A DNA stretch of 64,000 nt, taken from contig JACONQ010000005.1 of assembly GCA_014281115.1 (NCBI GenBank), positions 1-64,000 of the forward strand, given 5' to 3'. Under the pieces are notes generated by a model. The model was not told the DNA's origin. It was given only the letters and a program-made list of their open reading frames with translations, and searched no databases. This DNA is from Laburnicola sp. R22_1 (taxonomy: Eukaryota; Ascomycota; Dothideomycetes; Pleosporales; Didymosphaeriaceae). Shown here one piece after another: positions 32,235 through 44,352 of this stretch. The first letter of the stretch is position 1. Every line of letters starts with the position of its first letter. A program made the translations under genes and the position numbers.

Positions 32235-34097
32235 ACGTGTTTATAAGTAAGCTGCGAATATAAGCGAGCTACGAACCCTACTAAGTCTCTAAGCCTTTCG
32301 CAGCATATAAATTCACAACATATTAATATTCTATTAATAGAATAGCTATTCTAAATTAAGAAGTATCTATAGAAGCCTTTTTACACGTGCGTAAGTTGTG
32401 CCCAGGCTCCCTATAGCGCCTGCAGCGCGCAGAAGCCTGCCGGCTTATAACTAACTGCGCCTTACCTTGCTATATTTCTCCCTCTAGTTACTACTAAACA
32501 GTCTTTTAAGTAATAATATCCTCTCTCTCTGCCTTTAATAGAGTTTCTTACTTTTAAATCTGCTTTTTTTTGCGCTGTTTATGCGTTATAGCTGCCTTAT
32601 TTGTCCTTTATAGAGTAGCTATCTCCTTACGCATAAGCACTATTAAATACGCTATTTTCTTAACGTCTCTTATAAGCTAATTAAGCAACTAGATAACTAA
32701 GGTAGGAGAGAATTTCTAATACCTTTAAATCCGCTCACAAACTAGAGTTGACTAAGCGCCTAGCTTACGTACGTTGCTTAGTGTTGCAGACTTCTATAGG
32801 GCCTCTAGTAGGGCTACTAGTGTTAGCGCTAGCGATAGTGTATAAAGCTTAATATTAAGCTTTAAGAATACTGCCTCTAGATTATGTAGGACTAGTCCAG
32901 AGTGTTAAAAGCTTACGTAGATATTTTCCTTTGTAATTAACTAGTTATAGGCAGCGCGAAAGGCTAGTAGAAACTTAAGCTTAGTAACATAGTTAATATA
33001 GTTGCGTATTAGGCCCTTAACCTAGCGCCTATACACTCGCTTTAACAGCGAGAAGTAGTTTATATTAAGTGGCTATAGAAGGTATAACAAATATAGTGGT
33101 ATATATAGGGTATAGATCTTATTCTCTCTATAGATCTCCTAGAATTCGAGTAAGTTATGGCTCTTATAGCTATTAAGTATTAGAAGCTAACACGCGCCTA
33201 CTCTACACTCTACTATATACTTAATAAAGTACTATAGCTAGGCAACACTAAGCTTATTTATAGTCTATCTATTATCGCTAAGACTAATAGTCTAGTTACC
33301 TAGTATATTATCGCCCTTATACTAGGCTAAGAGATAGTACTTACTAGTAAAGATAATAAAGGGCAGAATTGCCTACCTAGTAGCGTTAATTTGGTAAATT
33401 ATTGTTACCTACTCACAATTGCCTAGCTGGATCGCTTTTGGCTAACTACGTCTCTCTAAGTCTATAATAACTAGCTAGAAGAATATCTTACCTATTAGAA
33501 AGTTAGTCTTATTAAAGTTAAAGGTATCCTTATCGCAGATACTATAGGTGGCCTTTATGCATACTACTAGCTTAAACTAGGCCTATATAGCTATTAGGTC
33601 CTTATAGAGAGCTCGCTATTAATTATAGGCTCGATTAAATCGCGTTGTGAGGCTGTCTGTTCGCTTAACAAAGTTTCTAGGCCACTACTAGCTAATATGG
33701 CCTGCGCTACGCTTAGCGAGCAGCTTATTCGCTATATTTTATATAGCACCTAGAGTAGGCGCAAAGCCTCACAAATCTAGGTTAAGTATATGCTTAATAA
33801 TAACCTCCTCTTCTAGCTTAGTAAGCTTCTTTAATTTAGGCTTATAATTGTGTTGCATAGTAGTTTTAGCACGTTAGCTACAAAGCGTGCTTTTAGGAAC
33901 GTTAAATATCACTACAGCGCAATTAATGCTCTGGATCTAATTCTAATTAATAGCTAAAATAGCTAGAAAGACATTTGCTTTATTATAGGGTAATTAAACA
34001 AGTATTAGTTAAGCTATTATAGTTAATAGGTAATACGTTATAGAAAGTTAGTAGGGTTTATAGCTTGCTTATATTCGCAGCTCACTTATAAACATAT
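32235..34097 (-). mobile_element. pogo/Fot1-like transposon, inverted copy
   Basis: 1863 bp, TA at 32233-32234 and 34098-34099, with the same TIRs as 28841-30702 plus a few transitions (ACGTG reads ATATG at the right end). The minus strand encodes the same transposase, from about 34.02 to 32.35 kb, with the CCHC knuckle near 32.39-32.44 kb. It is RIP-mutated throughout and inactive. Confidence 0.93.
32350..34020 (-). pseudogene. pogo-type transposase, inverted copy, RIP-dead
   Basis: Homologous along its length to the transposase at 28921-30583. The initiator ATG appears changed to ATA at about 34.02 kb. TAG/TAA replace Gln codons, and the C-terminal CCHC knuckle region is still recognisable. 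Both copies share the same reading frame order, so they are independent insertions of one family rather than one rearranged element. Confidence 0.85.
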
Positions 34098-34239
34098 TAT
34101 TTAATATATTTTAGTAGTAAATTTAATTTTAACTATTATAATTTCTTATTTATTATATTTTAGTAGTTAGTATAATATATTAGTTAATGTAACACCCTAC
34201 TATATAACGCCCTAATTTTAATATATAATATCTCTACTA

Positions 34240-36000
34240 TTATAAACCTAATTAAGACCGCGATAATAGTAATTAAATTATAGAGACTAGAAGAAACTTT
34301 TTATATAGAAAAATTATAAATTTTTTTAGTATTATAGCTTCTATATTAATATGTAGGCACTAGCGTATTACGTAGGCATATAAAGATACTAATAAGAATT
34401 GCTAAAATCTTAGCTAATAATAAAAAAGCTTCTATAGTATATATAGCAACTTACTAAAAGAGGCCTACCTTTTATAAGGCAAATAATATAAAACTTTATA
34501 TCTTATATTATTAAAAAGTAAGTTAGTATATTCTAGATTAGTTGTTTTAGTAAGTATAATAGCACCTTCCTAATATTAAAAGAGATAACTAGAATAGATA
34601 GCAATTGCTATAAGACTAATTTATAGGCAAAATATAGGCTTTACTTTAAGCTTTTATATAAGAAAATATTTAAGGATAATATAGAGTCTCAGCATACGTA
34701 TAATATAAATAAAAAGGCTTTCTTCTTAGTATTATAGGCCGCTTGAAAAGGATCTTTAACAGGCCTCTATATAAAAGTTACTAAGTAAGGTAATTTATAT
34801 AAAATAGTAACTATAAGTAGATTTTACTTATTATATATATATGCGCTAATAAATCTACTATTAATTTATCACTAATCTATTAATCTAATACTAAAAGCCA
34901 ATACTTAAGCTAGGTAAAAGAAATTAATAACTTTTATATAGTATTTATTATCTTATTAATTTTTAGATAGTTAAATAATATAATAGGTCTTATATAGCTA
35001 AAATAAGTATTTACTAAAATTACTAAATTGAAAGCTAGATATTTATATTGCCTTTTATTATTAATAAGTATAAATTTTATATTACTATAAATTTTATTAA
35101 CTATTATAATTAGAATAAAATTCTTTTATAATATTTTCTCCTTATGCTACGTATATACTATAGCCTCTTAGTATTTATATATTTAAGTTTTTCTTAGCTG
35201 CCTACTTTAATAAGGTTCCTAGGTACCTATATAAGAGCTAAAGACTATTAATAATTACTAAAAGGGACTTCTTTACACTCTTCTAAAAGGCCTAAATAAT
35301 ATTAATTATACTATATTTAATTACTAAAGCTTTTAAGTATATAGGTATCTTACCGCTAAATCCTACGCCTATTCTTAGTTAATTTAATAGAGATAAGTCT
35401 CTAAAATAAAGCTTATAAGAGAGCTTTATAATAGTACTCAGCGTATTAAATTAGTATAAAATAAAGCGTCTTATACGCTTAACTATTAAAGATATAGCCT
35501 CTAAAGAGTTAAAAAAGCTTAGTTAAATAGTACACTTAATGTCTATATAAAATTAACTCTTAGAGCATATAAATAAAAGCTTCTAAAAGGATTTATAGCT
35601 TAAAAAAGGCGTTAAATAAAAGGTAAGACTTTGCCCTTAGAGCAACCTAAGAAGTAGTATAAAAGAGCTATTTTCTAGTTATCTGCCTACGTATAAAGGG
35701 CACGTAACTCGCTTAGCTAATAAAAAGCTAAAAAATAATCGTTATAACTTTAAAAAGCTTAGTAGTAAGAGATTTATGTACCTAATAAATAGTTTAAAGC
35801 TTATTTATAATAGAAAAAGCGTGTTGCATAGATAGTAGCTAGAAATACACATGCTTAAAAAAGAGCTAAGTAGGCTACTAAGTAATACCTTAATTAATAA
35901 GCTTATAGGGCTAATTAATAACTTTAAAATCGCATTAAAATTACTAAAAAGAAAAGCTAGAGACCTTTAAAAGCTACTTATAAAGTGATAAAAAAAGAAC
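34240..36000 (+). pseudogene. Third pogo-type transposase, heavily RIP-mutated
   Basis: With stops read as Gln, the plus-strand frame gives TYNINKKAFFLVLQAA (first catalytic region, where family members have YNMDEKGF), then IFSPYATYILQPLSIYIFK and KRDFFTLFQKAQ. All are hallmark positions of the DDE_1/pogo core. A basic C-terminal region runs to about 35.99 kb. It differs from the pair beside it. Terminal repeats could not be fixed, probably because mutation has erased them. Confidence 0.75.
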
Positions 36001-36791
36001 TTAGCACTCTAGATTAGTATTTTTATAAGTCTATCTACTAGTATATTACTTATTTTTAGGTAGACAACCATAAATAATTCTTTTATGTACTCTTAATATA
36101 ATATTATATTCTAAATATTAATATAGCATAGTTAAGTATTAATGCGCTTATTTTTTCTAATCACTAATTAGATTATTTATTAATTATTATAGAAAATATT
36201 TTATACATATTCTAAATTAAGCTTAAGTTTCTTAAAAAACTACTTTAGTGTAATTACTTTTTAATTATATACTTAAGTATAAGTAGCTTAGTCTTAGTAG
36301 TAAAAGTTATAACTATGCTTTAACAAGTAGCCTTTTAGAGTATTACTCTACTATAAAGCATAACTATATATTTATAAGATAATTTTTATATTTTTAAATT
36401 ATTTATAAATAACGTATTACTATAAATTATAAAATCTAGTCCATTATATTAGCTACACTAAATAAATTGCTAGCGCGTTTCTAAAAATATGTAATTACTT
36501 AATTGACTATAATAAAGTATTATTTACTTAAATTTATTAAAAAGTATAAGGGTTTTAATATAGTAAATATGTTATTAGGCCTTAGTATAATTACTATATA
36601 AAATACTAATCTAACGCGCTTCTAGTAGCTTTTAATCTTCTACTTAGTTACTTTCCTAGTATTCTTTATAAGCTTTTTTAACAGAAGAGGCATTATAAAA
36701 AATCTTTTACTATCGTTAAGATTAAACTTCATTATAATCTTATTAATATAGGTATTATAAACAAGCGTAATTATTATATTTATATAATCTT

Positions 36792-36919
36792 AACTTTTTT
36801 ATAATTACCTTTTTTATACTCTTTCAATTACTAAGCAGAGGGCTTTGCTTTTTTTATTATATTATTTAAGATAAAAGTCATTATTATTTTATCCCTAGGG
36901 AGATATTTTAACAACACAC
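36792..36919 (+). mobile_element. Short retroposon-like element, copy C
   Basis: 128 bp ending in AACAACACAC (36910-36919). It is flanked by an exact 10-bp duplication ATATAATCTT (36782-36791 and 36920-36929). It interrupts the copia reverse transcriptase remnant, which fixes both ends precisely. Confidence 0.9.
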
Positions 36920-37337
36920 ATATAATCTTAGATTACTTAGATATCTAGAAACTATTTAACTAGTTTATAGTTTTTAATTTTATATTTTATTTTAATTTTG
37001 CTTTCGAGCTTTTATACCTCTACTTTATAAGCTTTTTTAAAATTAAAAGTATATTATTAATATAAAAAAGTGCTAAGGTTTTATAATTATTACTTATAAA
37101 TAAATACGATTTTTTTAAAGTAGTAAGTCCTATAAATCTTAGCAATTCTAAGAACTTCTTATACTAAAGTAGTGGCAAGTCTCTTAATTTATATAAAGTT
37201 TAATTAAGGGATACGCACTTACTATATTACTTAAACCTACCTATAAGCTTATAAATAACTAGATTTTTAGCTATAATATAAGCGTTTAAAAACACTTCTG
37301 CTATATTATATTAAATAATCTCTAAATCTAACTTTAC

Positions 37338-37624
37338 TATTCGTACACTATATAGGCAAGAGCACCTAAGAGTATTAAGGTTTTAATATTGCCGCATAAT
37401 AGTATCATATAGAGATTATATAATGCCTGTGTGCTATAGTCTGTGCGTCGCAGAATCTTCTCCTTTCTATTTATACCCTCTCTAGAAATAAGTAATTAAT
37501 ACTAAGTTAATTCTATTATATTATTTCCTTTTCTTGTATAATTATCCCATACACCCTTTACACTTGCTAATATAGAGTATTAGATATTAATATCTATATA
37601 GCTAGCTATAGCGCCCATTTAACA
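37338..37624 (-). repeat. Solo LTR nested in copia reverse transcriptase
   Basis: 287 bp, minus orientation, starting TGTTAAATGGGCG and ending in ATA (RIP product of ACA). A 5-bp target duplication TTTAC flanks it (37333-37337 and 37625-37629). The RT coding line continues on both sides. The same LTR family occurs at 19620-19900. Confidence 0.88.
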
Positions 37625-39269
37625 TTTACTATAATTACTATTATAGTTCTAAATAACTATACTATAAGTGTTGCTACGTGGGTTAACTATAGCAAGTCCT
37701 TATTTTAAAAATTATCTTTTATAATAATTTAAGCCTTATACTTTAGAAAGTATTTATTCTAATTAAACTTATAAGTCTAAATCTATTTTAATAGAAGTAA
37801 TTATTTAGTAGCTTTTACTCTATAAATTACTATCTAGATTTTTTTTTCTTAAGTATACTAATCTTAATATAAGAGGCTTACTTAAAGAGCTGTTAAAGTA
37901 AATATTTAGTAAGGTATTTCTAAAAATAGACAGCTTTAGTAGCTTATCTCTATAGAGGTAAATAAAAGGTAATACTTTTAGTATCCTTTTAAGCATTACT
38001 GCAGTAACTATAGAATTTATTATAGTATACTTTTAGTACTTATTTAGGCTCTCTATACTCGTAATATATATATATAAAATTATCTTAAAAATTATCTATT
38101 ATATAACTAGCAATTAGTGCATATACACCTAATTTACTTTCTAGCTAATTAGTAGTATTATTATATTAGTTATTATTTATTATTATTAAAGAGGCAGATA
38201 GTTCTAAATATACGTATTTATATTGTTACTTTAAAGTCTTCTATGTAAGTTTATAAGTACTTAATTTTGCCTTTGTCTTTAGCTTACTAGTAAGTTATTT
38301 ACTTCCTTTAATATAGTTAAACTTCTAAGGCTAAATTAAAAGACAGCTATAGAGCTTTTAGTTTTTATATTTTAGAGAGAAAACTCTTTAGAATTTAATA
38401 GGCTAGCTTGTATAGATTAGTGTACACTCTAGTGGCTATTAGTCTTCCTGTAATTTTTTAATATATTATTCACTAGATTACCTAGCTCTAGTGTCTATTT
38501 ACGGTTTATAGGCCTTATATACTTATTTAAATTATATAAATTCTTAACTACTTACTAGCTAAGCTCGCTGTCTATATATTAGTCTTATTAGCTACTTAAT
38601 TACTAGTCTAGTTAGCTATACTCTTAAATTACTAAATAGAAGCACTATTTTTACTTACTTAGAACTTATTTATTTCTTTAGTGTAGTAAGAAGATTAAAA
38701 ATATTAGCAAATTCTTCTTCTAGATTATTAATCTTCCCCTTTTATAGGATATTAATAATCTTTACTACTTTTTTATAAAATATACTTTAATTAGCTTTAT
38801 TTTTATAAAACAATATTGATTAAACGAAATATTACACGTAGTAATTACGTGTTTAAGTGCTAAAATCTATATTATATAGAAATTTAATACTCTATAACTA
38901 ATAAGATATTTAATATAGCCCTAAGAATTCACTTTAAATCCTTGCTTATTCTACCCTACTACTTTATCTCTTTTTAAAGAATATGCTTAGTTGCTATAGG
39001 TATAAATTCTACTCTAATTAAGATATAGATTAGCTATCTATGCTTATACTTAAATAGGCTTATACTAATAGAAATACTATCTAAACTAACTTTTAAGCAC
39101 TTTATTTAGTGCTTAAAAAGTATATAAAGCTAATAGACTTTTGCTATAAAACTAAGTAACTATATTTATAGTCTTAGACTATATTTTAGATAGTAGATTT
39201 GCACTTTCCCTTATTTTTATAGTCTTAGTAATAATTTTTGTTCTATTTACTCTAATACTTTATTTAGTT

Positions 39270-39293
39270 TATATATATATATATATATATAAT
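39270..39293. repeat. (TA)n microsatellite
   Basis: About twelve uninterrupted TA dinucleotides inside the copia remnant. Confidence 0.85.
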
Positions 39294-41399
39294 AGAGTAT
39301 AACTAATCTTAATTTCTTATTTGTCTGTGTAGTTCTTATAGACTAATCGTCCCTTTTAGAGAAGAGTAGTAATATTATTATCCTAATAGATTATAACAAT
39401 CCTAATCTTATACTTATTTTCTACTTATTAATTAAGCTTAGTTATTATTTATATAATCTTTAGTAGAGATTTTAATATAAGATTATTATTATAGATTTTT
39501 CTACTAAATTCTTCTTTTATAATTAAGCTCTAAAGCTCTCTAAGCTATCCTACTAGAAAGTTAAATAAATCCTATAGAAAGAGTAGAATAGTTTTAAAGA
39601 TTATTTTCTTAGGCGTCTTAAAATTACTCTTGTTCTATGTGTTATAAAGTAGTACTAATAGTACTTTCTCTAAGTGCTCAAAATACGCACGTTTTATATA
39701 TTCTAAACTAAAGCCTAAAGTGCTTATTAGCCTAAATAGCTTAATTAAAGATACTAAAGTTCCTTAGTATCTACTTGCAAAAAATTATAATATAATTATC
39801 TATTTACTATAGCTAAAGAATAATAGGAAAGAGGCTTATATTTAATAAAGATAAGATTATAAATACTACTTAGTTCTCATTAGATAATATTCTAAGTAAG
39901 AGTTTCTATACGCAATAATCTATCTAAATTTAGGTACTAAACTTCTACCTCTTGTAAATAAGTTTTAGAAACAATATTAATATAAAATTATTGTATAACC
40001 TTAATATTTTTAAACAATAGATTTTTATACGCGCACTATACTTACTAGTAAATATATCCTTTATAAGTTAATCTTCTATTTTTAAAATTAGAAGGGTCTA
40101 CGTCTTAGCTTTAACACTCTAGGTTAAGCTTGCTTTTTTAACTAAGCTAGATATTAGAAGTAATTAATTATTAATAAGGTAAACTATAACTCCTTTATTA
40201 TGAATAGTATTTTATATAAGTAGATAATTACTAGAATAAATTATTAAGTATACTCCTAAGCTCTCTTATAGTTGCTTATCTAAGACTAATAGATTAATTA
40301 AAGTATAAGCTATTAATCCTATATAGGTAAGTATATTTAAACTTTTACTATAAATATTTTTTTATTTTTCTATTTTAATTTTACTATAAAGCTCCGTCTA
40401 TTATAAAAATACTGAATAATTATTAATACTTTTATATTCTTTCTTAGAAAGGGTAATTAGTAGCCCTTTTTTAGGGTATTTACTAGTAACAGTAGTTTAA
40501 AGGAATTAGAAATTAAGATAGTTCTACCTATGCTTTTAGCTTTTATAGGGGCACTTATTACTCTTTTTGTAAGCCTTTTTATTTAAGCTACCTTACTTTT
40601 TTAATTATTGTTATAACTATTAATTATTATAAATATACCTAAAAACTTACTATTATATAATCAAAGCTAGTATTTCTAAATAAGTATAGAATAAACTTTT
40701 TAATATTACTAAGCTTTATTACTTTAATACTAAGTAAGGCGTCTTATATAAAATACTAATCTATAAATTAGACCTATTCTAGTGTAAGCTTAACTACTAG
40801 CGCGTTTAAAAAATTGTATATAGCAAGCTTACCTTTTATATTAAAAAGTTTAAAACTCTTAGCCTTATTAAAAAAAGCTACTAATTCTAGTACTATATTT
40901 TAGGTATTTGTCTTTTATACTTAGCTTTTTTAAGATATACTTAGTATTAGATACGTACTATATTCTTTATACTCGCTTTTCTCAAAGCTAAATTTTTCTA
41001 AAGCATCTTAATAAGCGTTTAAAGGGAGGTTTTCTTTTAGTTATTTATTATAATTATAGCTAGTGCTAGTAGGTCTTAGGACACTATAACATAAACTTAT
41101 AAGGCGAGATTTTAGATTTTTATTATATTAATCTACTAGTCTTATACTTCTACTTAATATTTCACAATCTAATTATTATATATAGCGTTATCTATACTTA
41201 TTATCTTTTCTAAGAGTATAAATAAGTTAGTTAAACTAGATTTTAATTAATAACCTCTTTAGTATTATGATTAATAAGATGCTAAATCCCTTTAGACTAC
41301 GCATAAAATTAGAGCTAAATAAACTAAAAAGGCCAGCTTACTTAGTTAGTAAGTAGTACCTTTATAGTAGAAATTATGATATTAGTTGTTTTAATTATA

Positions 41400-44064
41400 G
41401 GTAAGATTCGAGCGTAAAAGAAAATTAGAAGAAATTAGTAAAAAGTAATTAGAGTATATAAGTTAGAATTCTGACATATAAGTATATAGAAAGAATTAGT
41501 CTATAATTTTAAAGCCCTAGACTTATAACTATTAGAAAAACAAGTTAGAATTATAGATTTTATAAGCAAAGTAGATAAAACTTACTATATAAAAAATAAA
41601 GCTAATAGACTAGTATATATACGTTTATAAAAAGAATTAAAACTAAAATAATACTACTTATATAATCGCGAACACGTAATTATATCTAAATAGAGCCTTA
41701 TTATTATAATAGTTAGTTTACTAGTATTTATAAAACTAAAGATTAATAAGGCTCTAAATACTTTTCTAAAAAAATGCTTAGTATATAAAAGGTAGTGCCC
41801 TCTAAAATATACTAATATAGATTATAAACTGCCTTACTAGTTTAATATAACTCTAAGCTATACTAGCTACTTAATAAAATATTAATAATCAACTCTAAAT
41901 TTTACTTAAAATAATTACTAATTAACTTACCTAATTAGAGTAATATGCTAAAATAGAGACTATACCTTTAGCTTTTTTAAAATAATAGAAATAACACTAG
42001 CGTTTAGCAAAGCGTTACTAAAGCGCTAATACTCCTAACTCCCTAACCTAAAGTTATTTTCTAGAAGCTATTAAGACTACTAATATTAAAAATATATAAT
42101 ATGGACTAAAATCTGCAAAAATTACTCTCTTTTAAAAGACGTAGTTAATTATATTATAAGTAGACTAATAAATAAGGTAGTAAATATTATACTAGCCTTT
42201 ATAAAGAAAGAAACCTATACTAGGAATAAATTTTAACCTTTTTTAATTATAAGCTTTTATAATAAGCTAGTAAAAAAAAAGACAAAATAGACTATTTCTT
42301 AGCTAATAAGATAAAACTCTACTAACTAAGTTTTATGCTAACTTTGTATATCTAGCTACTAAGACTAATAAAAGTAATTAGAAAAAATTAACAATATTTA
42401 CTAGAGAGCCTTATATATAGACTTGTAAAATAGGCTAATTATACTAAAAATTTCTAAATACTAGAACCTTATAATACTTATAAATAGAGTTAATATAGTT
42501 AAGAAAAATATCTACTATATAAAAATAGTAAACCTTTTTTACGTAGAAGCCTTTTTTTCTAAGTCTACTAATACTATAGAGTAGAAACCTATATATTCTA
42601 GTGCTATAAAAACTACTAGAGCGAACTCTCTAAAGACTAAAAAGCGTGCTAAATAGATCTCTAAGAAAAAAATAGAGAAGCGCTATAAAAAAGTATACTT
42701 CTACTATAGTAAAAAGAAATATAGTATTTAGAATTATTATTTTTAAAGTATAATACCTCTATCGCAAACTAGGGCTAGTAAGACTTAGAAAATAAGTCGT
42801 AGTAATAAAGATATTAATAGCTTAGTAGAGTTAAAAACTAGTTTCTTTTTATAAAAGTTATTAGAGGGAGAAAATAAAGCGTATTATAAAGGAACTAAAG
42901 AAGAACTTTGACTTTTATAAAAGTTATAGCTAAATTTAATACTAATTACTATAAACACTTTTATTAATCATATTATCTTTGTGTATACTATACTGAATTT
43001 AGAATATTTAACTACTACTTTTATATTTAAAAAGTTTACTAAACAAGCTAACCTATAATATATTAAGTTATATAATCTTTATTAAGTAATAGAATTTAAA
43101 AAAGTAACTTTTTTAGTTTATAAAGCCGCTTATATAAAAATAAATATTAAAGGGTATATACAATAATATAGGCATATATTAATAAAAAACGAAAGATTAT
43201 AAATTAATTCTTAGACTACTATAGTAGAAGAAAAACGCTATATTAGTAGTTTTGAAAAAATTATATATATAGGGTCCACCTATATAAAAATTAGAGATAA
43301 ATAAAGAAAATAGACTTTTACTTTTAGTTAACAAGTTTCTACTATATTATTTTTAACTTTAAATAGAAGAAATATAAAAGAAAAGAATAGGCTAATAGTC
43401 TTTACTATCTCTTATAAGAATATCTAGAAGGTCTTAGCCCTAAAGGCTAAGGTGGATTTAAGAGACTATCTTCCTAAGTGGCTCCTAGACTAGATAGAAC
43501 TTTTCTTAAGGAATTAAGCTAATAAACTTCCCTTATTATAGGAATCTAGTATTAATTACTTAATTCTTTTTATTAAGAAAAATAAAAAGACTCTAAAGAT
43601 TTTCTTTGGGCCTTTTTATAGTATATTAAAAAAGAAATTATTAGTTTTCTATAAAGAACTAATAAAGTACCTTAACTTTAGTTGTATTTAAGTAGGTAAG
43701 TCTAGCGCTATAATACTAGTATTATTTATAAGAAAACTTAGAAAAGGTTTATAATTTTATATAGACTATAGGGCGTTAAATACCCTATTAAAAAAAGAAT
43801 TACTACTCTCTTTTCTTTATTAAAGAGATGTTATAGCTCCTTACTAAGACTAAGTATCTAATAAAACTAAATATAATTTAGGCCTTTTATAAGCTAAAAA
43901 TGGTAAAAGAAAAAAATAGAAAATAGTCTTTTAAACTTAGTTTAGATTATATAAGTAGCTAGTAGTATTTTTTAGACTAGCTAATACACTAAGCACTTTC
44001 TAGAAATATATTAACTATATTTTAAAAAAGTACCTAAATAACTTCTTCTCTACTTATATAGATA
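41400..44064 (+). mobile_element. Ty3/gypsy gag-pol remnant, truncated at RT
   Basis: A plus-strand frame with stops read as Gln gives a gag-like helical region and then a Cys/His knuckle remnant near 42.7 kb (KKVYFYYSKKKYSIQNYY, where Cys codons have become Tyr). RT motifs follow: FIRKLRKGLQFYIDYRALN (about 43.73-43.79 kb), then RLANTLSTFQKYIN, corresponding to the family's FGLANAPSTFQRYIN, and YIDNILL at the YVDD box. The coding line stops dead at about 44064, where a retroposon-family sequence begins. RNase H and integrase are missing from this position. A second gag copy lies in reverse orientation at 53.9-55.8 kb. Confidence 0.8.
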
Positions 44065-44352
44065 ATATATTATTAAATTATCTACCTAGGAGTAGAACAA
44101 CAAAGGCTTTTATTTTAAATAATATAAAAAAGAAAAGCCTCCTATTTAGTAATTAAAAAGAATATAAAAATATAATTATAAAAAAGGTGTATTTAAACTA
44201 CTAAGTAAGCTTAGTAGTCTTAGCGCATAGCTCCCATATATAATATTAATTTACAAAGAGGCTATTTAGAACTTTAGTAAAAAGGAATAAGGCTTTAGCG
44301 CAGCCACACTATAGTTATTTATCTCTATTCTTTACTATTCTTATTATCACAA
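44065..44352 (-). mobile_element. Short retroposon-like element, copy D (longer)
   Basis: It begins with the family's constant end inside the gypsy RT and keeps similarity to copy E (47537-47824) for nearly 290 bp, well beyond the short copies. Shared blocks include AAACTACTAAGTAAGCTTAG and CTATAGTTATTTATCTCTAT. The far end and the target duplication are unresolved. Confidence 0.65.

Larger units (their letters stand above)
36001..41350 (-). mobile_element. Ty1/copia retrotransposon remnant, RIP-saturated
   Basis: The minus strand reads as copia gag-pol: gag-like text near 41.2-40.8 kb, then reverse transcriptase. RT landmarks are YKFNQNKYFLKYKA (about 37.76 kb), NIAEVFLNAYIIA, ALYGLRD-like LYKLRDLPLLQYKKFLEL (about 37.2 kb), and FYINNILL at the YVDD box (about 37.04 kb, catalytic Asp pair reduced to NN). 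A C-terminal KFNLNDSKRFFIIPL region lies near 36.67 kb. The coding line is interrupted by a solo LTR (37338-37624) and a retroposon (36792-36919). Its own LTRs were not identified. The two RT segments on either side of the solo LTR join in phase if it is removed. Confidence 0.8.
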
